Positions 8,620-15,951 of a stretch of 17,517 nt of DNA are shown here, one piece after another (positions within the stretch are counted from its first letter, which is position 1; each line of letters begins with the position of its first letter). The DNA is from Chrysochromulina parva (Eukaryota; Haptophyta; Prymnesiales; Chrysochromulinaceae): positions 1-17,517 of the forward strand of contig PJAB01001074.1 of NCBI GenBank assembly GCA_002887195.1, written 5' to 3'. Under the pieces are notes generated by a model. It saw only the letters and a list, made by a program, of their open reading frames with translations, was not told where the DNA came from and searched no databases. The position numbers and the translations under genes were made by a program.

Positions 8620-9990
8620 TCAGACACCGAAGCCCTCGAGGGCTTCACCGGGTCTGAGGCGTCCCTCTCGCTCCAGTTCGGGCGGCAGCTTCCGCAGCAA
8701 ATCTTTGTCCCGGTCCCCATCACAGGCCCAGCATCCGTGTGACGCCGTGCCGTCTCCATTTGCCAGTCGGTCGAAAGCTATCGGGCGCAGTGAGTTCGGG
8801 TGGTGCACGCCGTTGATCCAAACGCGCTCATCGGAGTTGTACGGGCCGCGGTAGACGTCGTTGAGCACATCGTAGACAACTGGCGGGTGCCGTTGTGTCG
8901 CCATCAACTCAGCGACGGCCATACCAACGTTGGAGATCTGCAAGCCAATAAAGGTGGCACACTGCGCCATGAGCAGAACCCCGGCGTAGAAATAGATGCC
9001 GTCGTCCGCCCACATTTCGGAGCCACACTCGTCCAGTTGAGGAAGCACCCATTGCAAGCGCTCAGCCGTTCGCTTCCGCGACGCCCAAATCTCAGGATGA
9101 GCGATCAGCTGTCTGAAGGCATCCTGAGCTTTCATCTTCATCCCATTCTTGAATCGGCCGCTGTTTAGCTTGTCCACACCGCTGGGCACGCATCGCCGCG
9201 GTGCGGGCGCAAGCTGAAAGAGCGACCCACCTCGATGCGTGAGGTTGAGTTCCTCGTCGTCCGACATGTACAGCACTCGCTCCGCACCGACGATAGCTGA
9301 CACCCGACGGCCCCACGTCACGAAGCTAGCGGGGTGGATGCGCCAGGAGTGGTTCCCCAGGTGCTTCGGGTGCAGACTGTACTTATCCCCACGGCGAATG
9401 TGCATAGCTACACGACGATGGCGTGCACCAGATTGGGCCAATCCCAAGACTTTGCCATAATGCTCTACTGCCTCGCGCAGCTCAGATTGCGGCCGCATCA
9501 ACCAGGACATTGCCGTGCCCATAACAAGGAGCTCGGACCGCAAGCCAGTGAGATTTGCAACGCGTTCGAGAGCTGCCGACAGGTCGTTAAGCTCAATGAG
9601 GTATTGCACACTTTTGCCAGGCGCCCAGCTGCAGTTAGACACGGGCAAGAAGTAGCATTCGTCAAACAAGCGATTCTGCCGCGTGCACCAGTCGCGTAGT
9701 GTCAACCCAGTGTTAAGTGGCGACGTGCGTTCTGAAGGCCAGATGCCGCCTATCATCGTGCAACCCTTCAGCACTGCTTGAATCAGCGCGAAGGCCAAAC
9801 GTCGTCGATTTTGCATGGCGCCGGCCCAGTGGACGTTGCCCTTCAAGCTGCACATGGTTGAGCACTGGGCTGGCATCTGATTGGCGAAGATCATCTCACG
9901 CCAGGTATCCAAGGGCTGCTCAAAACCGGGATGCGCCACCGCTGCGCTCCAGAAGTTGCTTATGAGGCTGTGGGATGCTGCCGGGTGCAT
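8620..9990 (-). CDS. FUT8/NodZ-like alpha-1,6-fucosyltransferase (GT23-type)
   Basis: From the ATG at 9990 the protein has 456 residues. It carries VAMHIRRGDK (HIRRGDK at 197-203), the form of the GDP-fucose-binding HxRRxDK motif of GT23 and related fucosyltransferases. It also has VLYMSDDEELN (about 239-249), matching the YLATDD segment of FUT8, and a late FIGLQISNVGMAVAELM segment like the conserved SN.G.AV block. Four N-glycosylation sequons (N119, N146, N213, N249) and paired Cys (ECYFLPVSNC) suggest a Golgi lumenal enzyme. By family it would transfer fucose from GDP-fucose to an N-glycan core or a chito-oligosaccharide. No signal anchor is visible. The frame stays open to about 10302, but that stretch is microsatellite and palindrome sequence; an upstream exon joined at an acceptor (TTTTCCAG, 10023-10016) could supply the missing N-terminus. 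An O-fucosyltransferase relative is the alternative. Confidence 0.68.
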   Translation of the reverse strand: MHPAASHSLISNFWSAAVAHPGFEQPLDTWREMIFANQMPAQCSTMCSLKGNVHWAGAMQNRRRLAFALIQAVLKGCTMIGGIWPSERTSPLNTGLTLRDWCTRQNRLFDECYFLPVSNCSWAPGKSVQYLIELNDLSAALERVANLTGLRSELLVMGTAMSWLMRPQSELREAVEHYGKVLGLAQSGARHRRVAMHIRRGDKYSLHPKHLGNHSWRIHPASFVTWGRRVSAIVGAERVLYMSDDEELNLTHRGGSLFQLAPAPRRCVPSGVDKLNSGRFKNGMKMKAQDAFRQLIAHPEIWASRKRTAERLQWVLPQLDECGSEMWADDGIYFYAGVLLMAQCATFIGLQISNVGMAVAELMATQRHPPVVYDVLNDVYRGPYNSDERVWINGVHHPNSLRPIAFDRLANGDGTASHGCWACDGDRDKDLLRKLPPELEREGRLRPGEALEGFGV

Positions 9991-10059
9991 GATGAAGCCT
10001 CGGAATGGCTGATTTCTGGAAAATGGACGAGAGGCGAGATCGATCGCGCACACGGAGGT

Positions 10060-10102
10060 CGCTCGCTCGCACGCTCGCTCGCTCGCCGCGCGCGCGCGCG
10101 CC
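10060..10102. repeat. CGCT / CG microsatellite
   Basis: Runs of gctcgctcgcacgctcgctc pass directly into a (cg)n run. Translated in the upstream extension of the fucosyltransferase frame this gives Arg/Ala/Glu filler, which argues against that stretch being coding. Confidence 0.7.
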
Positions 10103-10162
10103 CGTTCACCGCGCGATGCGCGCTCGCAGGTGCGTCGAGCGCCATGCCGGTATAAAGGACAA

Positions 10163-10290
10163 GTACCGGTACAGTACCGGTAAAAAGACACCGGGGGGAG
10201 CCGGGACATACACGGGACACGCGGACGCACAAAGGTACACGGACCGCACAGACGAACCTCACAGTACCGGTACTGTCCCGGCTCCCCCGG
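10163..10290. repeat. TACCGGTA palindrome cluster and 17-bp inverted repeat
   Basis: The palindrome TACCGGTA occurs at 10164-10171, 10175-10182 and 10265-10272. The last is inside a perfect 16-bp palindrome acagtaccggtactgt (10261-10276). In addition, ccggggggagccgggaca (10191-10208) is the reverse complement of tgtcccggctcccccgg (10274-10290) apart from one extra G. The arms would fold around a loop of about 65 bases. It lies just upstream of the fucosyltransferase gene. Confidence 0.8.
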
Positions 10291-10647
10291 ACCCCCGTGC
10301 ACCGATAAGGTGAATAAAGGTTAAGGTAGGTGCGATTTTTTCAACCGATTCCGATAAGTCGACGCGTGTTCCCGGCTATCTCGCGCGCCCGAGGCCGGCG
10401 AGGGTGAACATGGGCACGGAGTAGTGTTCCTTGAAGAAAAAGCCCTAAAGTAACACCCCGGAGAGAAGGCGAGGTAAATGACCCATGCCCTAAATTACCC
10501 ATGCAGCCCTGAGACCGATGAGCCTGGCGCGAATGCCCCCAGATAAAAGATGCAAGGTGCGCCCCACAATTGGCAGCACAGCAGTGAAGAAGCCACCCGC
10601 GTCTCGCAAAGCGAAGAGACCTGCGATCAAGCCCCTACTCGCCCCCT

Positions 10648-12705
10648 TCAAGAGAGGCCCACGACGCGTGGCTTGTCGGGCTCGCTCAGGTCGAGATCGA
10701 TCTTATAGTAGGCAGGCTTGATGGGCAACCCTGGGATGAAGGAGATTGCGCCGAGGGAGACGACGGTGAAACCAGCGCCTGCGGAGACGTAGACATCCTT
10801 GACGGTCACCTCGAAGCCCTTGGGTGCGCCCAGCTTGGTCGCGTCGTCCGAGAGCGAGTACTGCGTCTTGCTCATGCACACGGGGAGCACCTTGAACGCC
10901 GGGTTGGCCTCGATTGTCGCGATGCGTGCCTCAGCCTCGGGCGTATACTGCACGCCCGCACCGCCATAGACCTTCTGGACGACCGCCAGGATCTTGTCCT
11001 TGAGGCCGCTATTGCGCGCGTCGTAGGCGTGCTTGAAGCTTGCGACGTCCGCGGCGGCACATGCACGCACAACCGCCTTGCCGAGCTCCACGGCCCCCGC
11101 CCCGCCGTGGGCATAATGCGTGGCGACGCATGCGTCAAAGGCGCCGTTGGCCTTGGCGACGCGCTGGATGACGGCAATCTCCTTGTCCGTGTCGGTCGTG
11201 AACCGGTTGATGCACACGACCGCCTGCACGCCGTGTGCGCGCACGTTGGCGATGTGGGCGATCAGGTTGCAGCAGCCGGCCTCGACCAGTTCGAGGTTCT
11301 CCTCGCGATACTCCTTCGCGAGCGCGGCGCCTGCGACGACCTTGGGCGCCTTGCACGAGTGCAGCTTAAGGGCGCGCACGGTGCACACGATGACCGCGCA
11401 CTTGGGGCGCAGCCCCGAATAGTAGCACTTGATGTTGAAGAACTTCTCTCCGCCCATGTCGGAGCCGAAGCCAGCCTCGGTGAGGACGTACCCGTTCGGA
11501 CCGACCATCTTAAGGCCGAGCTTGTCGGCGACGATGGACGAGTTGCCGTGCGCGATGTTCGCAAAGGGGCCCGCGTGCACGAGCGTGGGAGTGCCCTCGA
11601 GCGTCTGCATCATCGTCGGCTGCAGAGCGTCCATCATGAGAACGGTCAGGGCGCCCGTGATCCCGAAGTCGTCCGCGGTGATCGCTACGCCCGCTCGCGA
11701 ATAGCAGGCAATCATACGCCCGAGGCGTGCGCGCAGGTCACCGAGATCGGTGGCGAGCGCGAGCACGGCCATGATCTCCGAGGCCACCGTGATCGCAAAC
11801 CCCGTCATTCGATTCAGCTGTTCGCCGTCCTTGGTCTTCTCATCCTTCCCTTTGCCGATGTCGACCGCGCGCAGGAAGCGGTCGTTCGTATCCGTGACGC
11901 GCTTCCACGTGATCGTGGACGGATCGATGTCAAGCAGGCAAAAGCGGCGCTTCTCATCCTCGGTGAGCTTGGACGGGTCGCGTGTCTGAATTCCGAGCTT
12001 CTCGAGCCGCGCAACCATCGAGTTCTCGAAGACACGCTTACCGTCCTTATCTTCCGGGCAGAGCTTGTCAAACATGGTCTTGAGGCCCGAGGTGCGCTCG
12101 TGAAAGATGCGCGCATCGATGGCGGCGGCGAAGAGGTTGTTGGCGGCCGTGATCGCATGGATGTCGCCCGTCATATGAAGGTTGAACTCCTCCATCGGCA
12201 CAACTTGCGAGTACCCGCCGCCCGCCGCGCCGCCCTTGACGCCAAACGTCGGCCCCATGCTGGGCTGGCGGATGCAAGTGAGCACCGGATGCTTGAGGTG
12301 GGCGCCAATCGCCTGAGAGAGCCCGACCGTCGTCGTGCTCTTGCCCTCGCCGAGTGGGGTTGGGTTTATCCCGCAGACGACGACGTAGTTGCCATCCGAT
12401 TTGTCTTTCAGACGGTCGTACAATGCGAGGCTGAGCTTTCCCTTGAATGGGCCATACGAGTACATTTCTGACTCCTTCAGGCCGAACTCGCGCCCGAAGA
12501 GCTCACGCACGGGCGTGAGCTGGATCGACTGTGCAACCTCAATGTCCTCTGGCGTTGGGGTCAAGATATGAAGCACGTTGCGGCCGCGGGTTTTGAGGAA
12601 CGTGGAGAGCATGCGGATGCCCTTGGTGGTGGTCCATACACCAAAGGCGGCCACCGCTGCCTTGCCCATCACGCGCCACGTTGAGTCCGTGATGGCGTGC
12701 GACAT
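10648..12705 (-). CDS. Formate--tetrahydrofolate ligase (10-formyl-THF synthetase)
   Basis: This 685-residue protein matches the FTHFS family along its whole length. It makes 10-formyl-THF from formate, THF and ATP in one-carbon metabolism. Visible landmarks are LTPTPEDIEVAQS (about 48-60, the usual family start), the ATP-binding loop TPLGEGKSTTTVG (116-128), QPSMGPTFGVKGGAAGGG, the block EEFNLHMTGDIHAITAANNL (172-191) and a C-terminal VYVSAGAGFTV block. It includes the insert typical of eukaryotic enzymes. No dehydrogenase/cyclohydrolase domain is attached, so it is the monofunctional form found in plants and bacteria. About 47 residues precede the core, more than in plant enzymes (about 12). 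This part has Arg/Lys, hydrophobic residues and one acidic residue, and may be a mitochondrial presequence; Met32 is an alternative start. It is divergent from the armadillo gene, with a 110-bp gap. Confidence 0.97.
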   Translation of the reverse strand: MSHAITDSTWRVMGKAAVAAFGVWTTTKGIRMLSTFLKTRGRNVLHILTPTPEDIEVAQSIQLTPVRELFGREFGLKESEMYSYGPFKGKLSLALYDRLKDKSDGNYVVVCGINPTPLGEGKSTTTVGLSQAIGAHLKHPVLTCIRQPSMGPTFGVKGGAAGGGYSQVVPMEEFNLHMTGDIHAITAANNLFAAAIDARIFHERTSGLKTMFDKLCPEDKDGKRVFENSMVARLEKLGIQTRDPSKLTEDEKRRFCLLDIDPSTITWKRVTDTNDRFLRAVDIGKGKDEKTKDGEQLNRMTGFAITVASEIMAVLALATDLGDLRARLGRMIACYSRAGVAITADDFGITGALTVLMMDALQPTMMQTLEGTPTLVHAGPFANIAHGNSSIVADKLGLKMVGPNGYVLTEAGFGSDMGGEKFFNIKCYYSGLRPKCAVIVCTVRALKLHSCKAPKVVAGAALAKEYREENLELVEAGCCNLIAHIANVRAHGVQAVVCINRFTTDTDKEIAVIQRVAKANGAFDACVATHYAHGGAGAVELGKAVVRACAAADVASFKHAYDARNSGLKDKILAVVQKVYGGAGVQYTPEAEARIATIEANPAFKVLPVCMSKTQYSLSDDATKLGAPKGFEVTVKDVYVSAGAGFTVVSLGAISFIPGLPIKPAYYKIDLDLSEPDKPRVVGLS

Positions 12706-12815
12706 TCGCGTTCCGACGTGCCGACGAGATTCTCGCGTTCCGACGAAAACCTCCTAGAAAAGACGCTTATCTTAACACCGCCGTGACCCTTTATGAGCTT
12801 TGAGTCTTACATTGT
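12706..12815. promoter_or_regulatory. Compact bidirectional promoter with a 13-bp direct repeat
   Basis: Only 110 bases lie between the start codons of the ligase (minus) and armadillo (plus) genes. The 13-mer tcgcgttccgacg occurs at 12706-12718 and 12733-12745, 27 bases apart, next to the ligase start. An AT-richer stretch (aaaagacgcttatcttaaca) follows. Both core promoters and 5' UTRs must fit here or overlap the genes. Confidence 0.5.
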
Positions 12816-15350
12816 ATGGTCGCGCGCCTTCGTGGTAACGGTCGCTGTGCCAAAACAGCCCGCCCTTCTGCGACGGAGCCTCATTGGCTCCGTCCAGAGC
12901 AGAGACGAGCGCACACCCGTGCGCTGTCCTCCCTGCGTACGTGCCACGTGAGTGGGTTGCAGCTCACGAAGCGCCGCAGCAGCAGCATGTCACGAAAGCA
13001 AGATTCAAAGTACAATGCCGCGGAGGCCGCGATCGTGACCTTCGTTGAGGCGCTCGGCAAGCTCGCAGCGAACGCTGACATGCGCACGATGGTACGCGAC
13101 GCGGGTGCGATCTCGCCGCTGGTTGCCCTGCTCGTTTCCGGCACGGGAAATGTGCCGGGTTTGGCGGCCTCGGTGCTTCGCGACCTCGCGTTGCACTCGG
13201 GCAATCGCACGGCCATCCTCGAGTCGGACGGTGTTGCACAGCTCGTGCGCATGCTCCACAACGAGTCGAAGGTGATCGCGAGTGAAGCGGCTGACGCGCT
13301 CCGCTCGCTCGCGGCCAACAATGGCGCCGTGTGCAAGGTGGTGCGTGACAACGGCGGCATCAAGATGCTCGTCAAGCTCGCGCAAGGGGGCAAGGCGGCC
13401 GAGGCGGCGACGGGCGCCATCTCCAACATCGCCGAGGCGGACCCGACGAGTCGGCAGGAGATTGGGGATGAGGGCGGCGTCGCGGTGCTCGTGTCGCTGC
13501 TCGTCGACGGGCTCGACAATGTCGGCAAAGAGGGCGGGAGGGCGAGAGATACGGACTGGGCATACTCCCACGCGTCAGAGGAGACGTCAAAGGCGCTCGT
13601 CCAGCTCTCAGGCCACTCGAGCTGCGTCAAGCGTATGCTGGACGCAAGCATCGTGGGTCCGCTGGTGCGGCTGCTGCTGCGCGCGTACGGGCACTCGCAA
13701 ACCGCGAGCAGCAACGCGGCGAGCCTGCTCGTGATGCTACTCACGCAGCATCCGAGCGAGGCGATGGTACAGACCCTCGATGCGTTCACGCTGGCTCGTA
13801 AGGATGAGTCACTCGTCGTCGCAAGTCAGGGGTGGTCGCAGGCCTTCCCTGACCTCAAGACGCTGCTTCACGCGGCGGCGGAGAAGAGGCTAGCCGCGGT
13901 CGAGGAGGGCAACTCCTCCGCAGCCATCCAGCAGGCAATCGAGGTAGGGCGCGCCGTTGAGATTCCGGATGAACGGCTCGAGGCGGCGAAGGCGACCTTC
14001 CAAGAGTTCCAGGACAAGCGCCGGCGAGAGAAGCTGGCGGCGGCGGCGGAGGAGCGGCGCTCGCGCAAAGAGGAGGAGCGCCAGCGCCAGCTCGAGCGCG
14101 AGGCGGCGGAGGCGCCCGCGGCTGAGGATGTGGGCAAGAGATCCACCCGAAAGGCGGCGCTCAATACAGGCGCGGTCAAGCCAGCCTCCCACACAGCAGC
14201 GCTGATAAAGAAGGCGGAGATACTGAGCGCACAGGCTGCACAGAGCGGCACGAGATCGTCAGAGGAGCAGAAGCTCGCCGCCGAGGCCGCCACGGTCACT
14301 GCCATGGAGGGCATGAATCCTCTCGTACGCGAGCGCATGCTCAAAAAGATGGTGCGGGACGGCGTCCTGGTGCCGGGAGCGACTGGCATCCTCGCGGAGT
14401 ATGCGACAGCCCTTGGGCTACTCCCGAGCGCGAGCCTCATCCCGGCGGAGGCGCAGAGCCTCACCCCGTCGGGACGGGGCGCGCTGCGTGGCCAGATGGA
14501 GTATGATGGCAACGGCGGCTACCGCCCGAAGGGTGACCTGACAGGGCTGATGGTGTCTGATGACGCCAATGAGGTTCAGCGGCGTGCCGCGAATCGCGCG
14601 ATGGAGAAGGCAAAGGCGCAAGCGGCGCGCAACGACCTAGCTTCCAAGGCGATGCAGCGGCGGCTCGCGATGCTCGGTGGGCTGGGCAAGCAAGTGCCAG
14701 CCGAGGGCGACAACTACGACGAGGAAGACGACGATGACGATGACGCGTGGACCGATGGCTCTTCATATGATGTAGATGAGGATGAGGATGAGGCTGCGGC
14801 CGCGCGCGCGGCCGCCCTCGTCGGTCTACCGTTGGGGAGCAATGGCGGCGCACAGCAGCAGCCCAAGAAGGGCTTCTTCGGGGGGTTCTTCGGAAAGAAG
14901 AGCGACCCGCCGCCGAATGAGGGCGACGCGGGCGCCGAGGGCACTCGTAAACGCCGCCGGCGCCGCCGCCGTCGCCCCAAGGACGGCGAGACTTTAGGTC
15001 TCTCGGATGGTTTGCCCACCTCAGCAATCTCGAGCACAGCGGATGGCTTCAACTTGCCCTCGTACATGATGCCCATGTTCAGCAAGATGCTCGTGCGCCC
15101 CGACGAGGGGCAGCAGCTCTTCATGCTGGGTGGCAAGGATCCGATGAAGCTCGACGCGTGGCGGAAGCGGTGGGAGAATAAGTTCACCCACAACGACCGC
15201 CATATCTACGGAGCACCCACTGGGGGCACCACAACGGCGCTTGGCGATCGGGCGATGCTCGATAGAAACAAGCTGTCTGACTCGCAGTCCATTGCCGGCC
15301 TGACCGAGTCGCAATACGCCCAGCTCACTCGGGGCGCATACTCTGCATGA
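12816..15350 (+). CDS. Armadillo-repeat protein with acidic and poly-Arg tracts
   Basis: This is an 844-residue open frame. Residues about 66-310 contain armadillo-type helical repeats of about 42 residues: GAISPLVALLVSG...VLRDLALHSGNR, DGVAQLVRMLHNE...ALRSLAANNGA, GGIKMLVKLAQGG...ISNIAEADP, GGVAVLVSLLVDG and IVGPLVRLLLRAY. They should form a protein-binding superhelix. A Glu/Arg/Ala coiled coil follows (about 385-435). Next come an acidic run (YDEEDDDDDD to VDEDEDE, about 634-660), a GFFGGFFGKK motif and a strongly basic run RKRRRRRRRRPK (about 711-722), a possible nuclear or nucleolar signal. The C-terminal 120 residues are Met/Leu-rich and unrecognised. The first 57 residues are Arg-rich; Met58 (MSRKQDSKYN, ATG at 12987) may be the true start. 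The partner and pathway are unknown. Confidence 0.85.
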   Translation: MVARLRGNGRCAKTARPSATEPHWLRPEQRRAHTRALSSLRTCHVSGLQLTKRRSSSMSRKQDSKYNAAEAAIVTFVEALGKLAANADMRTMVRDAGAISPLVALLVSGTGNVPGLAASVLRDLALHSGNRTAILESDGVAQLVRMLHNESKVIASEAADALRSLAANNGAVCKVVRDNGGIKMLVKLAQGGKAAEAATGAISNIAEADPTSRQEIGDEGGVAVLVSLLVDGLDNVGKEGGRARDTDWAYSHASEETSKALVQLSGHSSCVKRMLDASIVGPLVRLLLRAYGHSQTASSNAASLLVMLLTQHPSEAMVQTLDAFTLARKDESLVVASQGWSQAFPDLKTLLHAAAEKRLAAVEEGNSSAAIQQAIEVGRAVEIPDERLEAAKATFQEFQDKRRREKLAAAAEERRSRKEEERQRQLEREAAEAPAAEDVGKRSTRKAALNTGAVKPASHTAALIKKAEILSAQAAQSGTRSSEEQKLAAEAATVTAMEGMNPLVRERMLKKMVRDGVLVPGATGILAEYATALGLLPSASLIPAEAQSLTPSGRGALRGQMEYDGNGGYRPKGDLTGLMVSDDANEVQRRAANRAMEKAKAQAARNDLASKAMQRRLAMLGGLGKQVPAEGDNYDEEDDDDDDAWTDGSSYDVDEDEDEAAAARAAALVGLPLGSNGGAQQQPKKGFFGGFFGKKSDPPPNEGDAGAEGTRKRRRRRRRRPKDGETLGLSDGLPTSAISSTADGFNLPSYMMPMFSKMLVRPDEGQQLFMLGGKDPMKLDAWRKRWENKFTHNDRHIYGAPTGGTTTALGDRAMLDRNKLSDSQSIAGLTESQYAQLTRGAYSA

Positions 15351-15935
15351 CCTCTCAGTTGTGAGCTCAGACATTCAACATAACCGAACTCGAGAAGCCG
15401 AACTCCAGTCGTCGTGGACTAGTATAGCCTCGGGAGTCGGGTGTGAGACAGAGCTGAGCTTTTAAGCTTGACGGCTACATCACGGGCCTTCCCGCGCCGG
15501 CGCCTACGCGCGCTACGGCTCTATACCAGCGGTCCAGTTCGGTTACCACGGTTAAAAACCACGTAGCCGACGTTTTCAGCGTCCCCACGTCCGCGACCGT
15601 CTTAACTGTTGAACCCGGCGCCTATAACTAAAATGTAAAAACAATCACAGGCGAGGCCAATAAGGTTGACTCTATACCAAGGGGGAACATACACGCGACC
15701 GCGACGGCACACCCCCGGGACCTGGGACAAAGGCAACCGCGCGCGGACAGGGACACGACACCGCGTCGGACGCGGGGTCCGTGCCCGCGACGACAGTCAC
15801 CCCGCCCAGGCGAGCATCGGCGTCGGCTTAGGGCCTAGGGCGTGCGTGCAACTCCCATGCGCCAAGACGCTGCTATCTCGTCTCGTAAGGTTGAGGATCA
15901 CCGGATGTAGCGCTCTCGTCTCGTAAGGTTGAGGA
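15351..15935. other. Intergenic spacer between convergent genes
   Basis: About 585 bases separate the armadillo stop from the methyltransferase stop, so this should be two 3' UTRs plus spacer. Visible features are two copies of ctctatacca (15519-15528 and 15670-15679), an AT-rich tract around 15620-15665 and the 38-bp tandem duplication at the right end. A plus-strand open frame from 15666 is Arg-rich and resembles nothing. No RNA gene was found. Confidence 0.4.
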
Positions 15936-15951
15936 TCACCGGATGTAGCGC
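15876..15951. repeat. 38-bp perfect tandem duplication overlapping a gene end
   Basis: Two adjacent exact 38-base units (15876-15913 and 15914-15951) each begin tctcgtctcgtaaggttgag and end ggatgtagcgc. The right copy contains the last codons and the stop (tca at 15936-15938) of the minus-strand methyltransferase; the left copy lies in its 3' UTR. Confidence 0.92.

Larger units (their letters stand above)
9991..10647. promoter_or_regulatory. Upstream region of the fucosyltransferase gene and 3' side of the ligase gene
   Basis: The 657-base stretch lies between two minus-strand genes. Next to the fucosyltransferase gene is a CGCT and CG microsatellite (about 10060-10102), then a block of palindromes and inverted repeats (10163-10290). 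Further right are two ccgataag boxes (10302-10309, 10351-10358), a T-rich run, and a near-repeat aaatgacccatgc / aaattacccatgc (10476-10488, 10492-10504). A Lys/Arg-rich plus-strand open frame at 10518-10721 resembles no known protein. The rightmost part is probably the ligase 3' UTR. Confidence 0.45.

Noticed and set aside
8629..8646. 18-bp perfect palindrome gaagccctcgagggcttc
   Set aside because: It lies within the last codons of the fucosyltransferase (GEALEGF) and is explained by coding sequence; no second copy or partner site was seen.
8326..8742. Plus-strand open frame overlapping the 3' end of the fucosyltransferase
   Set aside because: Low-information Arg/Ser-rich sequence overlapping a better-supported gene.
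9991..10302. N-terminal extension of the fucosyltransferase frame up to 10302
   Set aside because: It would begin with GTG or with an ATG inside the inverted repeat, and most of it translates microsatellite and palindrome DNA. No signal anchor is gained.
10518..10721. Small Lys/Arg/Pro-rich plus-strand open frame
   Set aside because: It overlaps the ligase C-terminus and has no family signature; it could be chance in GC-rich DNA.
11029..12471. Plus-strand open frame (480 codons) opposite the ligase gene
   Set aside because: The minus strand encodes a full-length formate-THF ligase. The plus frame is a His/Arg/Val-rich mirror with no family match.
12881..13789. Minus-strand open frame (302 codons) opposite the armadillo repeats
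   Set aside because: Ser/Ala-rich antisense shadow. The plus strand has regular armadillo repeats.
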